Source: Schizochytrium sp. TIO01
Taxonomy: Eukaryota > Sar > Bigyra > Thraustochytrida > Thraustochytriidae
Reading direction: 5' to 3'
Length of the DNA: 64,000 bases
Assembly (NCBI GenBank): GCA_004764695.1
Contig: SMSO01000025.1
Span: forward strand, 1,907,102 to 1,971,101
The notes beneath the pieces are model-generated. The model had not been told where the DNA came from and ran no database searches. It was given only the letters and a program-made list of their open reading frames with translations. This document shows positions 53,396-63,227 of this stretch, piece after piece. Both the position numbers and the translations under genes were made by a program. Numbering within the stretch: position 1 is the first letter of the stretch; each line of letters begins with the position of its first letter.

Positions 53396-53998
53396 ATGAC
53401 GCTTGTTAAATCCCCAGTCGAGACCCTGGAGGAAAAGATTGGTGAAGTAAGAAGACAAATCGTCCAAAGAGAAACAGACCTCATGCAACTATTCTCTGCG
53501 TTGGCGAGTCTCAAGACCAATCGCGAAGAGGTTATACACAAGAAAGAACGGTTAGAGGCATCAGCTCTTGGGAAGATTTCTGGTGACGACTTTGATATGA
53601 CTGAAAGCGTTCTGCGCCTTGCCTGGCACAGAACAGATGAAGATTTCAAAGATCGCCTTAAGGAACTATCTAAAGAAGAAAAAAAGACCTTCAAATCGGC
53701 AATAGATAAGATCCCACAAAAGCTAGACGCTGGGAAACAGGCGAGTGATCTGGATCAAGCTATCACGAGTCTAAATGATAAAATTGACAGTCTTGACGCT
53801 ATGATTCAAACACTTGGGAGAAAGCAGGATGCTTACGAGGCTCAGTCTAAGCTCATTCGCGCTGGAATGGGAACAGCGCTTGATAAACTGAGCATTTTTT
53901 TTTCAAGCTTAGAATCGGGGTACAGCAATTCAAAAGTCGTACAGACTCAACAAATACGGCAAGATACCCCGCGTCGCCCAAGTCTGTACATACCTTAG
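53396..53998 (+). CDS. N-terminal coiled-coil part of a Crinkler-like gene (or separate small gene)
   Basis: From the ATG at 53396 the frame encodes 200 residues. Residues 5-45 and 120-160 form coiled coils (ETLEEKIGEVRRQIVQRETD; LDQAITSLNDKIDSLDAM). No membrane span or signal is visible. The frame ends at TAG 53996-53998. The next protein-like sequence, in a different frame, becomes open from 53887 and holds the rest of a Crinkler-like protein. A run of nine T at about 53895-53903 lies at the point where the frames cross, so a one-base change there would explain the break. A helical leader in front of a PD-(D/E)xK-like and kinase pair is the usual layout of Crinkler-type proteins. It could also be a separate intact gene. 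Confidence 0.45.
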   Translation: MTLVKSPVETLEEKIGEVRRQIVQRETDLMQLFSALASLKTNREEVIHKKERLEASALGKISGDDFDMTESVLRLAWHRTDEDFKDRLKELSKEEKKTFKSAIDKIPQKLDAGKQASDLDQAITSLNDKIDSLDAMIQTLGRKQDAYEAQSKLIRAGMGTALDKLSIFFSSLESGYSNSKVVQTQQIRQDTPRRPSLYIP

Positions 53999-54030
53999 AT
54001 ATACCAAGTCTCCTGGATCGCTGTCGCAAG

Positions 54031-55395
54031 ATGGGCTTCATCAAATCTTTGCAGGCGGGTCAAACTAGCACTTCATTGTACCAAGTAATGCGACCTGAAG
54101 AATCATTTTTCATCGAAACTGAGGCATCTTTGACTCCCGCTGCTGGCCTTCTCTTGGTTACTATACTTCGCACCTTAAAAGATGGAAATATAGCCCAGAC
54201 TCCCCTAAACATGACTTGTTACGTTGGTCCTGCATCAAGCATGGCTGGAACCGCTGGCTTTTCTATCGATACTAAGGAGGATAATTCAAATAAGTTCCAA
54301 CCTTTGTTCGTCGGGGAACTAAAGGGACCTGGGTTTGATCATATTAACCTCTCCATGAAGTACTGCGACTCTACTAGTACAGGAAAAGAATCTGGGTCGC
54401 AGCGTCATGCTACCTACTCAGTGATCCGGCAGTTGTACAATTATATGCTCTTAAATGGTCTTCTGTTAGGTATCTACACGAACTACGACGACACGGCACT
54501 TTTCTTCCGCGATTGTTCTGGCAACTTGATGATCACACCATCAGTCAGGTGTGACGCAGTTAGTGATTTGGGTGAAAACAGAGTCAGCGCGGCTCAGCTC
54601 ATAGCATTAGGCATCATGATTGCGAATGGACGTTGCGTACCAGTGATTGAGATTCTCGAGGACGGAGTTCTTGTTGAATGTGACTGGACAGGCACATGTA
54701 AAGGGCATAAAAAATTACCCATGAATTGCCAGGCGAAATTTGACCGTCTTTCGAATAGTGAGAGAGGTGTTGAACCTGCTTTAACTCCCGATGATGATTT
54801 AGAAATATTCTACGCCGCTTCACTCAACCCAGATGGATCTCCAATTCCCTTCGTTGATCTTGGTGAGCGAGAACCTCTTTTGACTGGCCGGACTGGCTAG
54901 ACCTTCCGCCTCAGCCTCCTGCGTGGTGCAACCGAAAAAGTGGATGGTGTACTGAAGTTGTTTGACTTATTTAAATGAAAAGACCAAGTCAAGGAACTAA
55001 CTCATGAAGCCGCAATTTACAAAGAATTGGAGTCACTTCAAGGCAAATGAATTCCAGAGTACCTCGATCACGGCATGTTCCGAGAGGATTTCCTGTACGG
55101 TCTCGGTACAGTTTTCTCGGGTGATCCTGTTACCGACGAGGATCTCACCGGTAAATTTGTGGAGGAGGCTGTAAATGCTCTCCAGAGGATTCACTCTCTA
55201 GGAATACTACACGGTGATGTGTGACGGCCTAATGTCCTTTGCAACAATAAAAGCAACAAAAAGAGCCCAATGATCTTTGACTTCGGTATGGCAAAACGCA
55301 AAGAAGATATGGATCCAGAAGTTTTCAGGATATGTACTGTACAGGAGATTAGGGATCTTCGCGTCGAATTACTGACAACTCGCTCTGACAACTAG
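54031..55395 (+). pseudogene. Broken Crinkler-like PD-(D/E)xK plus protein kinase gene
   Basis: The intact part, 54031-54900 (289 codons), holds a PD-(D/E)xK-like region: LFVGELKGPGFDHINL carries the Glu-x-Lys, followed by the helix VIRQLYNYMLLNGLLLGIYT. Such a domain precedes a kinase in Crinkler-type proteins. After TAG at 54898-54900 the same frame continues into kinase-like sequence to 55395. The catalytic loop HGDV...RPNV at 55210-55236 and the DFG motif at 55279-55287 are visible. In-frame TGA codons stand at 54976, 55048 and 55222. The last falls exactly at the residue that is Arg in the HGDxR form of the loop, which fits CGA to TGA. The gene is therefore non-functional as it stands. 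Neighbouring genes use TGA as stop, so recoding is unlikely. Confidence 0.7.
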
Positions 55396-57416
55396 AAATT
55401 AAACCCAGACGCAACTAGCCAAAGCAACTTGGGTAAGCGCGTCTATATAGTTATCCCTCAATTTCTCTTCTCTCTTCACAGCTTTTGGAGTGCTAAGAAG
55501 CGATTAAAATAGAAATCAGGTAGTGTTGATTGCTGAATAGAAACCCGTGGTCTTTCGGTACTTGATCCTTCTCTCTCTCCTTCTCTATCTATCTATCTAT
55601 CTATCTATTATTATTATTATTATTAATATTATTATAGTTATAACTATTTTTGAAAGAAAGCAAAAGACCTTTGAAAGACTCGGAGAGAATGGAAAACAAA
55701 CAGCCTAAAGTGCCATAGATAGCAATCCCTGGGTCTGGGCCAATGATGTATCTAGTTAGTATCTATAGTAGTAGTAGTAAACAGGGGTCAGATTTGTTTG
55801 TAAGGGAACATAGGGAACCTGATTGAGTTCATCTACTTTGCACGATGAACTTTTTAAGTATCATCACAGAATTGGGTTCAATGCTTGTGGTGGGAACATG
55901 GCTTTCTCCCCCCTCTATCTACTCGTCAACACATCATCTCAAATAAGTACGGTGCAGGCAGGATATTCCAGCTTCTAGCAGAGTTGTGCATCTTTGCTTC
56001 ATTTCTAAGATGTTCTCATTATATCGCCGGTTGCCATTGGACGAAAGCCCCACTACTAGATAAATACCCTCACAGGGAGCCCAGGCAATGCTTAGGTGAT
56101 GCTTGAACCCTGATCAAAGCGATTGCCAGCGTTTCATCAGCTTTCTTCGCTTGTTTTCTTTCCCGAGTTTCTGTTCGATCCCAAGTTCCTTCTCTCAGCT
56201 TCTTCAATCATTTTACTCACATCGATATGCTCGAGTATAGATTCCGATGGTAACGAATGATGTCATGACAACTACAGCCTAATAACGAATACGTCAAAAA
56301 CCTTTGCCTTCCTTGGCTCGATTTCGAGCGCCTCTAGCTAGGTAACCATCGGCCAAGTGCTATGCCTTGGCTCAAATTCTCGAGCTTGGAGAGAAAGGGC
56401 TGATTCGTAAGGCACTAAGCTTTGGTAGGTATGCACACTGCAAACTATCGGGGTGTGCGGTCTGCAAGCGAGGGAAGAGACCTCTTCGTACCATGAAAGT
56501 AGCTCCAGTTTCACTTACTCACTCACTTACTCATTCATTCACTCGCTCACTACCTTGGCATGGCAAATGATTGAGTGTACGAAGCTTTTGCCTACCTACA
56601 CATCTATCGCTGACCGCTGAAGAGCTTGGCCGCAACCTAAGGAAGGCTAGGAATTCCGATTCCCTTCTGCTCTTCCGAATCCATAAGTTGCTTAAACGAG
56701 TGAGCTGGTCAGTCAGTTAGTTGCCTAAACTCGCGAGGGAGCATACGCTGACTCAATCGGAGCCCACCGTCGACGACTGTCATCTCGCGACGTGTGCTTC
56801 TGTGCCCGGGAAGAAAGGTACCCAACCCACCCATCAACTGCGTCAAGAAAGCAAAAGCGCCCGTTTGAAGCAGTAGAAGTGACGGGCTCAGCTTGAACAC
56901 GACGAGAGAGAAGGAGAAGCAAACATAATCACAACCAACAGAAAGAAAAACACACACCCCAATAAAAGCGACGACGAAACCAACAAACAAACAAACAAAC
57001 AAACAAACAAACTTCCCTATCGTTAGCTCTGCCTAGAGTCGAATACCTGACTATACTAGCTAATGCCGCATTCAGGAAGTACGAGCTCCGTACGGAAGAA
57101 GAGTGAAAGAAGCGATTGGGACATTCTTCAATCGCGCACTTGCACTTGCACTTGCAGCACTTGCAGCACTTGCAGCAAAGGAGTGGAATAAGTACTAGGG
57201 GGCTCCTACCTAGGTAGGGAGCCTCAAGCATTCGGCTGCGTAGGGAGTCCGTCGCTCGCTCACTCATTTGATCACATAGTTCGTCAGCGCGATCAGACCA
57301 CCGCTACTGACTGCGAGGGTCGTCGAACTTGCCGCACACGCTGGTTGCGGTCGGGCAGGTGGCAATCATATCGTAATCGACACACCAATTGATCGATCGT
57401 CTCCTGATTGATTAGG
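55396..57416. other. Intergenic region upstream of the third NEL gene
   Basis: Contains (CTAT)n then (ATT)n at 55584-55635, (CAAA)n at 56980-57012, and a GCACTT/GCAGCACTT mixture at 57135-57177. Frames at 55885-56106 and 56709-57267 are without motifs; those at 56709-57267 (-) read through simple repeats. The last few hundred bases should hold the promoter of copy C. Confidence 0.55.
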
Positions 57417-59981
57417 ATGAGCCGCGCAAGGTCTGCCGTGGCGGCAGCCACGGATGCCTCGTGGGTAAGTCGCGACTCACGTATGGAACTTGCGTTTGCC
57501 AAAACGCTTGCGCACACTCGACTTGCAGCTCAGAAACGGGAGCTGCGAGGGGCTTCGAGTGAATCAAGACACAGGTTAAGCACGTTGGCTGAAGAAAGTG
57601 GCACAGACGTCGAAAGTCACTCCTCGAAAACATCCTCGGGCAGAAATATTGCACAAAGTCTTGCTCGAAATGCTGGAGGGCTTGATGAAGAGGACAGTGA
57701 ATTGTTGGAGGATTTTGAAAACTTTGAAGCAAGTCCTACGAAAAGTGGAGATGAAAGCGCGGAGAATGGCACACATATGAGACGAGGTCAAGAAATCGTT
57801 GAGACGCGAAGTGCCAAATCGAATGTGCTTAGAACGATGACATGTTTTCTTAAACAGCCTCGTATGAAAAATGCTGGTCATCGCGGAACAATTGGAGGCA
57901 CAGTGCCATGGCACAAGGACTCACGAGCCCTGCGTGAGCTGAGAAAACTTGATCCTGATTCTCTATTTGTAAAAAGCCTCATGGCAGACCATGTACGTCT
58001 ACAGTGGGATTCAGATAGTAGAATCATCCGCGTGACAAACCTTCCGTCTGAAGTCTTGGTACTTGACCTCATTGACCAATTTCTACCAATGCAGATTATG
58101 GGCAATGTAATGATCGTTGCCAGTATGAAGAAGCACAGCAAACATGCTCTTCCGTCTGGTCTCCATATTCGCGGTAATCTATTACTTATGACTGAATTTG
58201 ATGAAGAAGGAGATTTCACAAACCCAGCACAGATCAGTCTCCCAAATAGCCTATACGTTGGAGGCAACCTCATGCTACTCAATATCGAAGTCCTACGCTG
58301 GGGGTCGCCCATATGGATTGGCGGCGATTTTGCTGTACGTGAGGCAATGCCATGGTTAGTTGAACTCCCAGCATTTGCAGAGCTAGGAGGTACCTTGGAC
58401 TGCCGCGGGTGCACGATGCTTAGGGAACTTCCTAAACTTGTCGAACACTTTAATACGATTCTTTTGGATGGCTGCACCTCTCTAGAAACCTTGCCAGTTG
58501 CTCTCGCAAGTGTTCAAGGTGATTTGAGCCTTGTTGGATGTAAAGCTCTCAAGAGCTTACCTGACTATCTCATCGTTGAAGGGGGTCTGTACTTGCAGAA
58601 TTGCACCAGTCTTACGGCTCTCCCAAGCCTACTCACAGTCATTGGAGACGTAAACTTACAAGGTGCAATTCGCCTCAACAGAGTTCCTGTAAACATCAAT
58701 CTCTGTGGTGGTAAGCTCGACCTTCGAGACTGCATCTCGTTGCGTCGTCTCCCTCTTGCGCCATTTGAACGCAAGCGTTCCCGAAGGCTTATTGTTGATG
58801 CTCGAGGGACTTCAATTGACCCTGTGACATGTAAAGTTCTGCGCTCCATTGAAACTGACACTGTTAAATTTCAACTAGACCCTAGTGCTTTCATGTCCAG
58901 CACTCTGCCGTCCCAAGATAGCCAGTCGGGCGATGTGACAGACCAACTAGGCAATGATCATACAACTGACCCCAGCTCTGAAACGACTAATCCTAGGAGA
59001 AGAAAAACGCAAGTGCTTCTTGAAATGCAAAACATTGAGTCTGTATGCTCTGTTACAGATGCCTTGGAGCTCTTTGGTATGCAAGATATTGCATTAGAAA
59101 GACATATTGATTATGCATACCATCGGGATGTTATTGAATTTCTCAAGCTACTGGCATCAAGTCTCGAAAACCGTGTTCCCGAGTTGCGCAAACTTCTCAA
59201 GCGCCGTCTTAGAGACGTTCTTGAGATTGCTGCCAATGACGATGTGGCGAGAGAAGAGATCCTCTTTCGTATTGTCGACTCTGTGGACACGTGTGTTGAC
59301 AAACCGATTTGGGCGCTTGGCCAAATGGAGCTGGTTGCTGCCTTGGCTCACGCTCGTGGAAATCGAACGCAGCTTCGTGTGCTTGGCCGTGGTGTTATGC
59401 GTCTTGGTATTGTACATAAGCATGCGGCGATTGTGCTTAATGCTAGCGACCTCGACGTTGACGATGTGTGTGTCTACTTAAAGTTTGAGTTGGCATTAAG
59501 AGATGCTTTGCAGCTGCCTGTTTCCCCACATGCTATGGAATGGGATCAATATGTCAATATTGACCCTCATGAGATTGCTGCTGCCAGAGCAGAAGCAATC
59601 GGCATTACAGATGAAGCATTTGAGAACTGGCTAGAGGAATGGCCTCCCTGGCAAACTCAATTGCGCTCAGAAGCAATTGTCCCCTACGAGTCATTGAAGT
59701 CTCCAGAATTATCTATGGACATTAACCTTGCTGATGCCACAGATCTCTATGGAGAGCCAATACTTGACCCGGTGCTCGTTCTTCCAGACATTGCCAATCC
59801 TTGGTCTTACAAGGAGCTTTGTACTCACTGGGTAAGGACGGGTATGGATTTTTCGAACAACGTAATATCCCCTTCCCAATTTCTGCCACGTGTTCAAAAG
59901 TTGCGTCAACGCGATCTATCAAAGCAATCAAGCTTTAAGCGACGCCTATCCAAACGAATGTCACAGTTTGGAACGGCCTGA
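57417..59981 (+). CDS. LRR-NEL-type E3 ubiquitin ligase candidate, soluble (copy C)
   Basis: I start at the ATG at 57417 (854 residues); the open frame upstream uses TTG. Unlike the other two copies it has no Cys-rich or hydrophobic N-terminus: residues 1-160 are Ser/Arg/Glu-rich with an acidic stretch at about 88-105. Leucine-rich repeats cover about 275-445 (ILLDGCTSLETLPVALASV). A polar linker (485-535) precedes the NEL domain at about 540-765, with Cys626-Val-Asp628 in DTCVDKPIWALGQMELV, LGRGVMRL, DVCVYLKFELALRDALQLP and WLEEWPPWQTQLR. The U-box-like segment is at 774-825 (GEPILDPVLVLP...WSYKELCTHW). It is more diverged than copies A and B are from each other, so it is probably the older split. 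A cytosolic or nuclear enzyme is expected. Function is inferred. Confidence 0.82.
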   Translation: MSRARSAVAAATDASWVSRDSRMELAFAKTLAHTRLAAQKRELRGASSESRHRLSTLAEESGTDVESHSSKTSSGRNIAQSLARNAGGLDEEDSELLEDFENFEASPTKSGDESAENGTHMRRGQEIVETRSAKSNVLRTMTCFLKQPRMKNAGHRGTIGGTVPWHKDSRALRELRKLDPDSLFVKSLMADHVRLQWDSDSRIIRVTNLPSEVLVLDLIDQFLPMQIMGNVMIVASMKKHSKHALPSGLHIRGNLLLMTEFDEEGDFTNPAQISLPNSLYVGGNLMLLNIEVLRWGSPIWIGGDFAVREAMPWLVELPAFAELGGTLDCRGCTMLRELPKLVEHFNTILLDGCTSLETLPVALASVQGDLSLVGCKALKSLPDYLIVEGGLYLQNCTSLTALPSLLTVIGDVNLQGAIRLNRVPVNINLCGGKLDLRDCISLRRLPLAPFERKRSRRLIVDARGTSIDPVTCKVLRSIETDTVKFQLDPSAFMSSTLPSQDSQSGDVTDQLGNDHTTDPSSETTNPRRRKTQVLLEMQNIESVCSVTDALELFGMQDIALERHIDYAYHRDVIEFLKLLASSLENRVPELRKLLKRRLRDVLEIAANDDVAREEILFRIVDSVDTCVDKPIWALGQMELVAALAHARGNRTQLRVLGRGVMRLGIVHKHAAIVLNASDLDVDDVCVYLKFELALRDALQLPVSPHAMEWDQYVNIDPHEIAAARAEAIGITDEAFENWLEEWPPWQTQLRSEAIVPYESLKSPELSMDINLADATDLYGEPILDPVLVLPDIANPWSYKELCTHWVRTGMDFSNNVISPSQFLPRVQKLRQRDLSKQSSFKRRLSKRMSQFGTA

Positions 59982-60644
59982 TGCAAGCGCGCAAGAGGCA
60001 GAGTATCACTTCCTTCTGATTTAAGTCACGTGTACAATATCGAGGCACACAGTGTTGTATACATTATACATTGCGGCCTTTCACTTTATGAGCAAACATT
60101 TGCAATTGCTCTCTCTCGCTTGACGATTATGTTTTAGATTAATGTCATGATAATGATAACTATATGTTTTTTCCTAATATGTCTCATTCACATGTCCCGT
60201 AACAATAGTTATTTGATACAGGCTATAATCTAGACACCTTGCATCAAAATCTTCAGACTTTAAAAATAAAGTTAGGTTTCTGTTGTTAAGAAACAAAAGG
60301 CTCATCCTTTTTCTTGCTCTGCAACCTTTAATTACTACTGAGCACCCCGAAAAGGTATTCTTAAAACAGTTTGTGCTCTTGAAATACTCACATGGCCTTT
60401 TCCCTATTGTGTTCCATATCAAAATTAATTGCCCCTAAAAATTGTCCACCGGCATATGGCTCTCTCTTCTTCTTCTTCTATCTTCGATCCATGCCCAATT
60501 TTTAATCAACGGCGTCGCCAGACCGTGATAATCTCAGTCTGCCGCGGGGTTTCTTTCGCTCGCAGCACTTAAGAAGGACTTCTAGAGTTTTGTTGAACTT
60601 TCTCGAAGGGTCGAGTTGTCGCGAAGTAGAAAAGTGGGAGCAAG
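59982..60644. promoter_or_regulatory. Intergenic, probable LSM1 promoter
   Basis: The 3' flank of copy C and the 5' flank of LSM1 share this region. A GC-rich stretch at about 60500-60640 lies directly upstream of the LSM1 ATG. No defined TATA or initiator could be assigned. Confidence 0.4.
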
Positions 60645-61354
60645 ATGAGTGAGATCATGGAGAGCTTTCATCTACCTGGCGCCTCTTCCCTTATTGAAGA
60701 GCTCGACCGCCGCGTTATGGTCGTCCTTCGGGATGGGAGGCACCTTGTAGGCATCCTCAGCTCGATCGATCAGTATTGTGAGTTAAAATTTCTTTTCTGT
60801 GAGCCGTGAAGTTGAAGGATTTCATTTAGAAGTTACGCTGTGGCTACTAGTGTTATTTACCATCTGTGCAAAATCACATTGCTTTGGGGATTCCCTCACA
60901 GAAGCGGGATAACGTTTTCTGGCCAGAACTTAGTTTGTGTTGTCCTGCTATTAAATACTTATACTGACGAAAAATGCTGGAATTATCATTTACGCGCGGT
61001 TGTGGAGAAATTGTGTAGCCAACATTGTTCTTGAAGAAGCCTATGATTACTTGTACGCTGGTAACAAGGTTTTCAAAGAACCTTGCAATGACGTCATTAT
61101 TGTGCGCTCAGATAACATTGTGCTTGTTGGACAAATGGTACGTTAAATATGTGAAGGATGCAAATTACGGATCTTTCAACTGACTTTTGATCACCTCGAG
61201 CCAAACACAGGATGACGAGAAGGAGGCCAACTCAAGCTTAGTTGAAGTAGATCGCGCTACTTACGAGAAAGAGCTTAGCGAGAAGATGAACAAGGATGAA
61301 GACTACGTGGCCTTGACAGATCAGGAGATTTGGGATTTCAACGATCCAGCATAA
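60645..61354 (+). CDS. LSM1: U6 snRNA-associated Sm-like protein LSm1, three exons
   Basis: Subunit of the cytoplasmic Lsm1-7 ring that binds the 3' end of deadenylated mRNA and promotes decapping. I join exons 60645-60777, 61019-61137 and 61211-61354; the introns begin GTGAGT and GTACGT and end TGTAG and CACAG, and all joins are in frame (131 residues; human LSm1 has 133). Sm1 motif: SLIEELDRRVMVVLRDGRHL and GILSSIDQY, then NIVLEEA; Sm2 motif: DVIIVRSDNIVLVGQM. An acidic helical tail ends DFNDPA. The start MSEIMESFHLPGASSLIEEL fits LSm1 rather than LSm8, which lacks the extended C-terminal helix. Two introns in a 131-codon gene stand out in this intron-poor window. Confidence 0.9.
60778..61018 (+). 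other. Intron 1 of LSM1
   Basis: The intron has 241 bases, begins GTGAGT and ends TGTAG, and splits the codon that joins the Sm1 block (DQY) to NIVLEEA. Confidence 0.85.
61138..61210 (+). other. Intron 2 of LSM1
   Basis: The intron has 73 bases, begins GTACGT and ends CACAG, in phase 0 between VGQM and DDEKEA. Confidence 0.88.
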
Positions 61355-61607
61355 CTTGAGTGATTGATAGGTAAATTAGAATTCGTGATAGTGCGATTCT
61401 TCCTCTCTTTGCTTTTTCACAAGTAGAATTCGAGCTGGTTCAGTCCTAAAATCTAAATATTTCCCGGTTGGGGGACCAGTGACTTATGCTTGTGATGACA
61501 TAAAGAATCTAAAACAAATAGACACAAAAAATAAAATAAATGAAACACATACACTCCGAATGGTATTTTTCTTTTTGTTAAAATTCCTGGTTATAGCAAG
61601 GAGTCCA

Positions 61608-63227
61608 TTATGTCGGTGTGTGTTGAATCGACTCCAAGTCAATTTCAGCAACAGCCGTGAGAGCTGTTTTGAGAGCATTTACAAACGTGTCCACATTTTC
61701 CTTGTTAAAAGCCATCGGGGGCTTTATTACCATCACATTACTAAATTTACCATCGCAGCTTGTCAAAATATGATCCTTATGCAGGAGCTGCGTAATCACG
61801 AAAGAAAGCTCCTTGCTAGCAGGCTCCTTTGTTTCACGACTTCGAACAAACTCAATGCCAATGAACAAACCACAGCCGCGAACATCTCCAATCAACTGTC
61901 CGGCAGGGGTATTCATAAGATCATTCAAACGAGATTGGAAATAGTTGCCAGTCTCTGCAGCATGAGCTCGCAAGCTCCTCTTCTCGATACTTTCAAGCAC
62001 CGCAAGCCCTGCAGCGCATGCAACAGGATTTCCACCGAAGGTGTTAAAGTACTCCATGCCATTTGTAAAAGACTCTGCAATCTCGTCACTACAGACTACT
62101 GCAGCAAGTGGAAAGCCATTTCCAAACGGTTTGGCCATTGTGATAATATCTGGATCTACGCCTTGCTGCTCGAAGCCCCAATAGTATTTTCCAAAGCGCG
62201 CAAACCCGACCTGAACTTCGTCCGCAACGCACACACCGCCTTGACTACGGACTGCTTTGTATATTTCCTTCAAATAACCCGTTGGGGGCATAATTACACC
62301 AGCCACAGACATTCCTGACTCGACAAAAAATGCAGCGGTGCGTCTCCCCTCTATTTTAATCTTATTCATTTCATCATCAACGAATGCAGCCATTCTTTGA
62401 GCAAATTCTGCTTCTGTTTCATTTTCGCGACGCTCACGATATGTGTCGGGACATGGTACCACACGGGTATTTGGGGGGCAACCAGATCCACCTTTTCCTA
62501 AAAACTTGTACGGAGAAATGTCGAGCACTGCGCCAGTATGACCATGATACGCTCGTTCTACGACAACAATGTCTGTAGCTTTAGTGTGAGTTCGTGCAAG
62601 ACGCAAAGCAAGATCATTTGCCTCACTTCCTGAGTTCACAAAGAAAACTCGCTTTAGTCGTGAGCCCCTCGGCATAGTACCAACAAGCCTTTCCGCGAGA
62701 ACTGCTGGATAAGGGTGCAAATACCGAGTGTTTGAGTTCGTACGCTCAAGTTGACGTTCGATAGCTTTTACTACAGCAGGGTCCTGCCAGCCCACATGAG
62801 CAGGGTTATTACGCGAGTCTAGATACCGAATTCCTCGATCATCAACCAGATACTGCCCTTCGCCCAGCACAATCATAAGAGGGTCCGAATTTTCGTACGA
62901 AATACTTTGAGCTTTGCAAAAGTATTGTCTGCGTAGCTGCAGAACTGATTTTTTGTCCATACTAAGCACGGACTCGAACTCCATCAGGTTCTCCGAATTT
63001 CGCGGAGTGCAAGGTAATCCACTTGCTAAAGAGCTTTGCCCAATAGTACAGGCTGAAGTAGTGCAAGACACCCCGGAGGATTTTCCGCTTGTAAGGGACT
63101 TCAAAAAGCCACTCTTGCCAGGCCGCAACGCTATATAGGTTATAGTAGCTCCCACAGCAAGACCTGTGACTGTTCCCAGCGCCAGCATAGCCATTGAGCT
63201 TCCCTCGTTGGGTCTTGCCTCCGTCAT
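61608..63227 (-). CDS. Ethanolamine-phosphate phospho-lyase-like class III aminotransferase family enzyme
   Basis: PLP-dependent enzyme of aminotransferase class III. 539 residues from the ATG at 63227. A hydrophobic segment at 13-34 ([21 protein letters not shown]) suggests an N-terminal membrane anchor or a mitochondrial-type signal, not usual in the family. Motifs: [15 protein letters not shown] (198-212) for cofactor phosphate binding, [13 protein letters not shown] (334-346) with Asp336, and [16 protein letters not shown] (362-377) with the PLP Lys366. The sequence [17 protein letters not shown] and the ETNPPL/PHYKPL-type order put it with phospho-lyases that split phosphoethanolamine or phosphohydroxylysine, rather than with ornithine or GABA aminotransferases. 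Which substrate is used cannot be told. It converges with LSM1, whose stop is 253 bases away. Confidence 0.85.
   Translation of the reverse strand: MTEARPNEGSSMAMLALGTVTGLAVGATITYIALRPGKSGFLKSLTSGKSSGVSCTTSACTIGQSSLASGLPCTPRNSENLMEFESVLSMDKKSVLQLRRQYFCKAQSISYENSDPLMIVLGEGQYLVDDRGIRYLDSRNNPAHVGWQDPAVVKAIERQLERTNSNTRYLHPYPAVLAERLVGTMPRGSRLKRVFFVNSGSEANDLALRLARTHTKATDIVVVERAYHGHTGAVLDISPYKFLGKGGSGCPPNTRVVPCPDTYRERRENETEAEFAQRMAAFVDDEMNKIKIEGRRTAAFFVESGMSVAGVIMPPTGYLKEIYKAVRSQGGVCVADEVQVGFARFGKYYWGFEQQGVDPDIITMAKPFGNGFPLAAVVCSDEIAESFTNGMEYFNTFGGNPVACAAGLAVLESIEKRSLRAHAAETGNYFQSRLNDLMNTPAGQLIGDVRGCGLFIGIEFVRSRETKEPASKELSFVITQLLHKDHILTSCDGKFSNVMVIKPPMAFNKENVDTFVNALKTALTAVAEIDLESIQHTPT

Noticed and set aside
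54976-55224. TGA as a sense codon in the kinase-like frame
   Set aside because: Neighbouring genes (33378-33380, 59979-59981) end at TGA at natural lengths, so TGA is a stop codon here; decay explains the data better.
42377-59981. Bacterial contamination as the source of the NEL genes
   Set aside because: Copies A and B have eukaryote-like long Cys-rich membrane N-termini, three copies sit between eukaryotic genes with the same style of sequence, and no bacterial operon features are seen.
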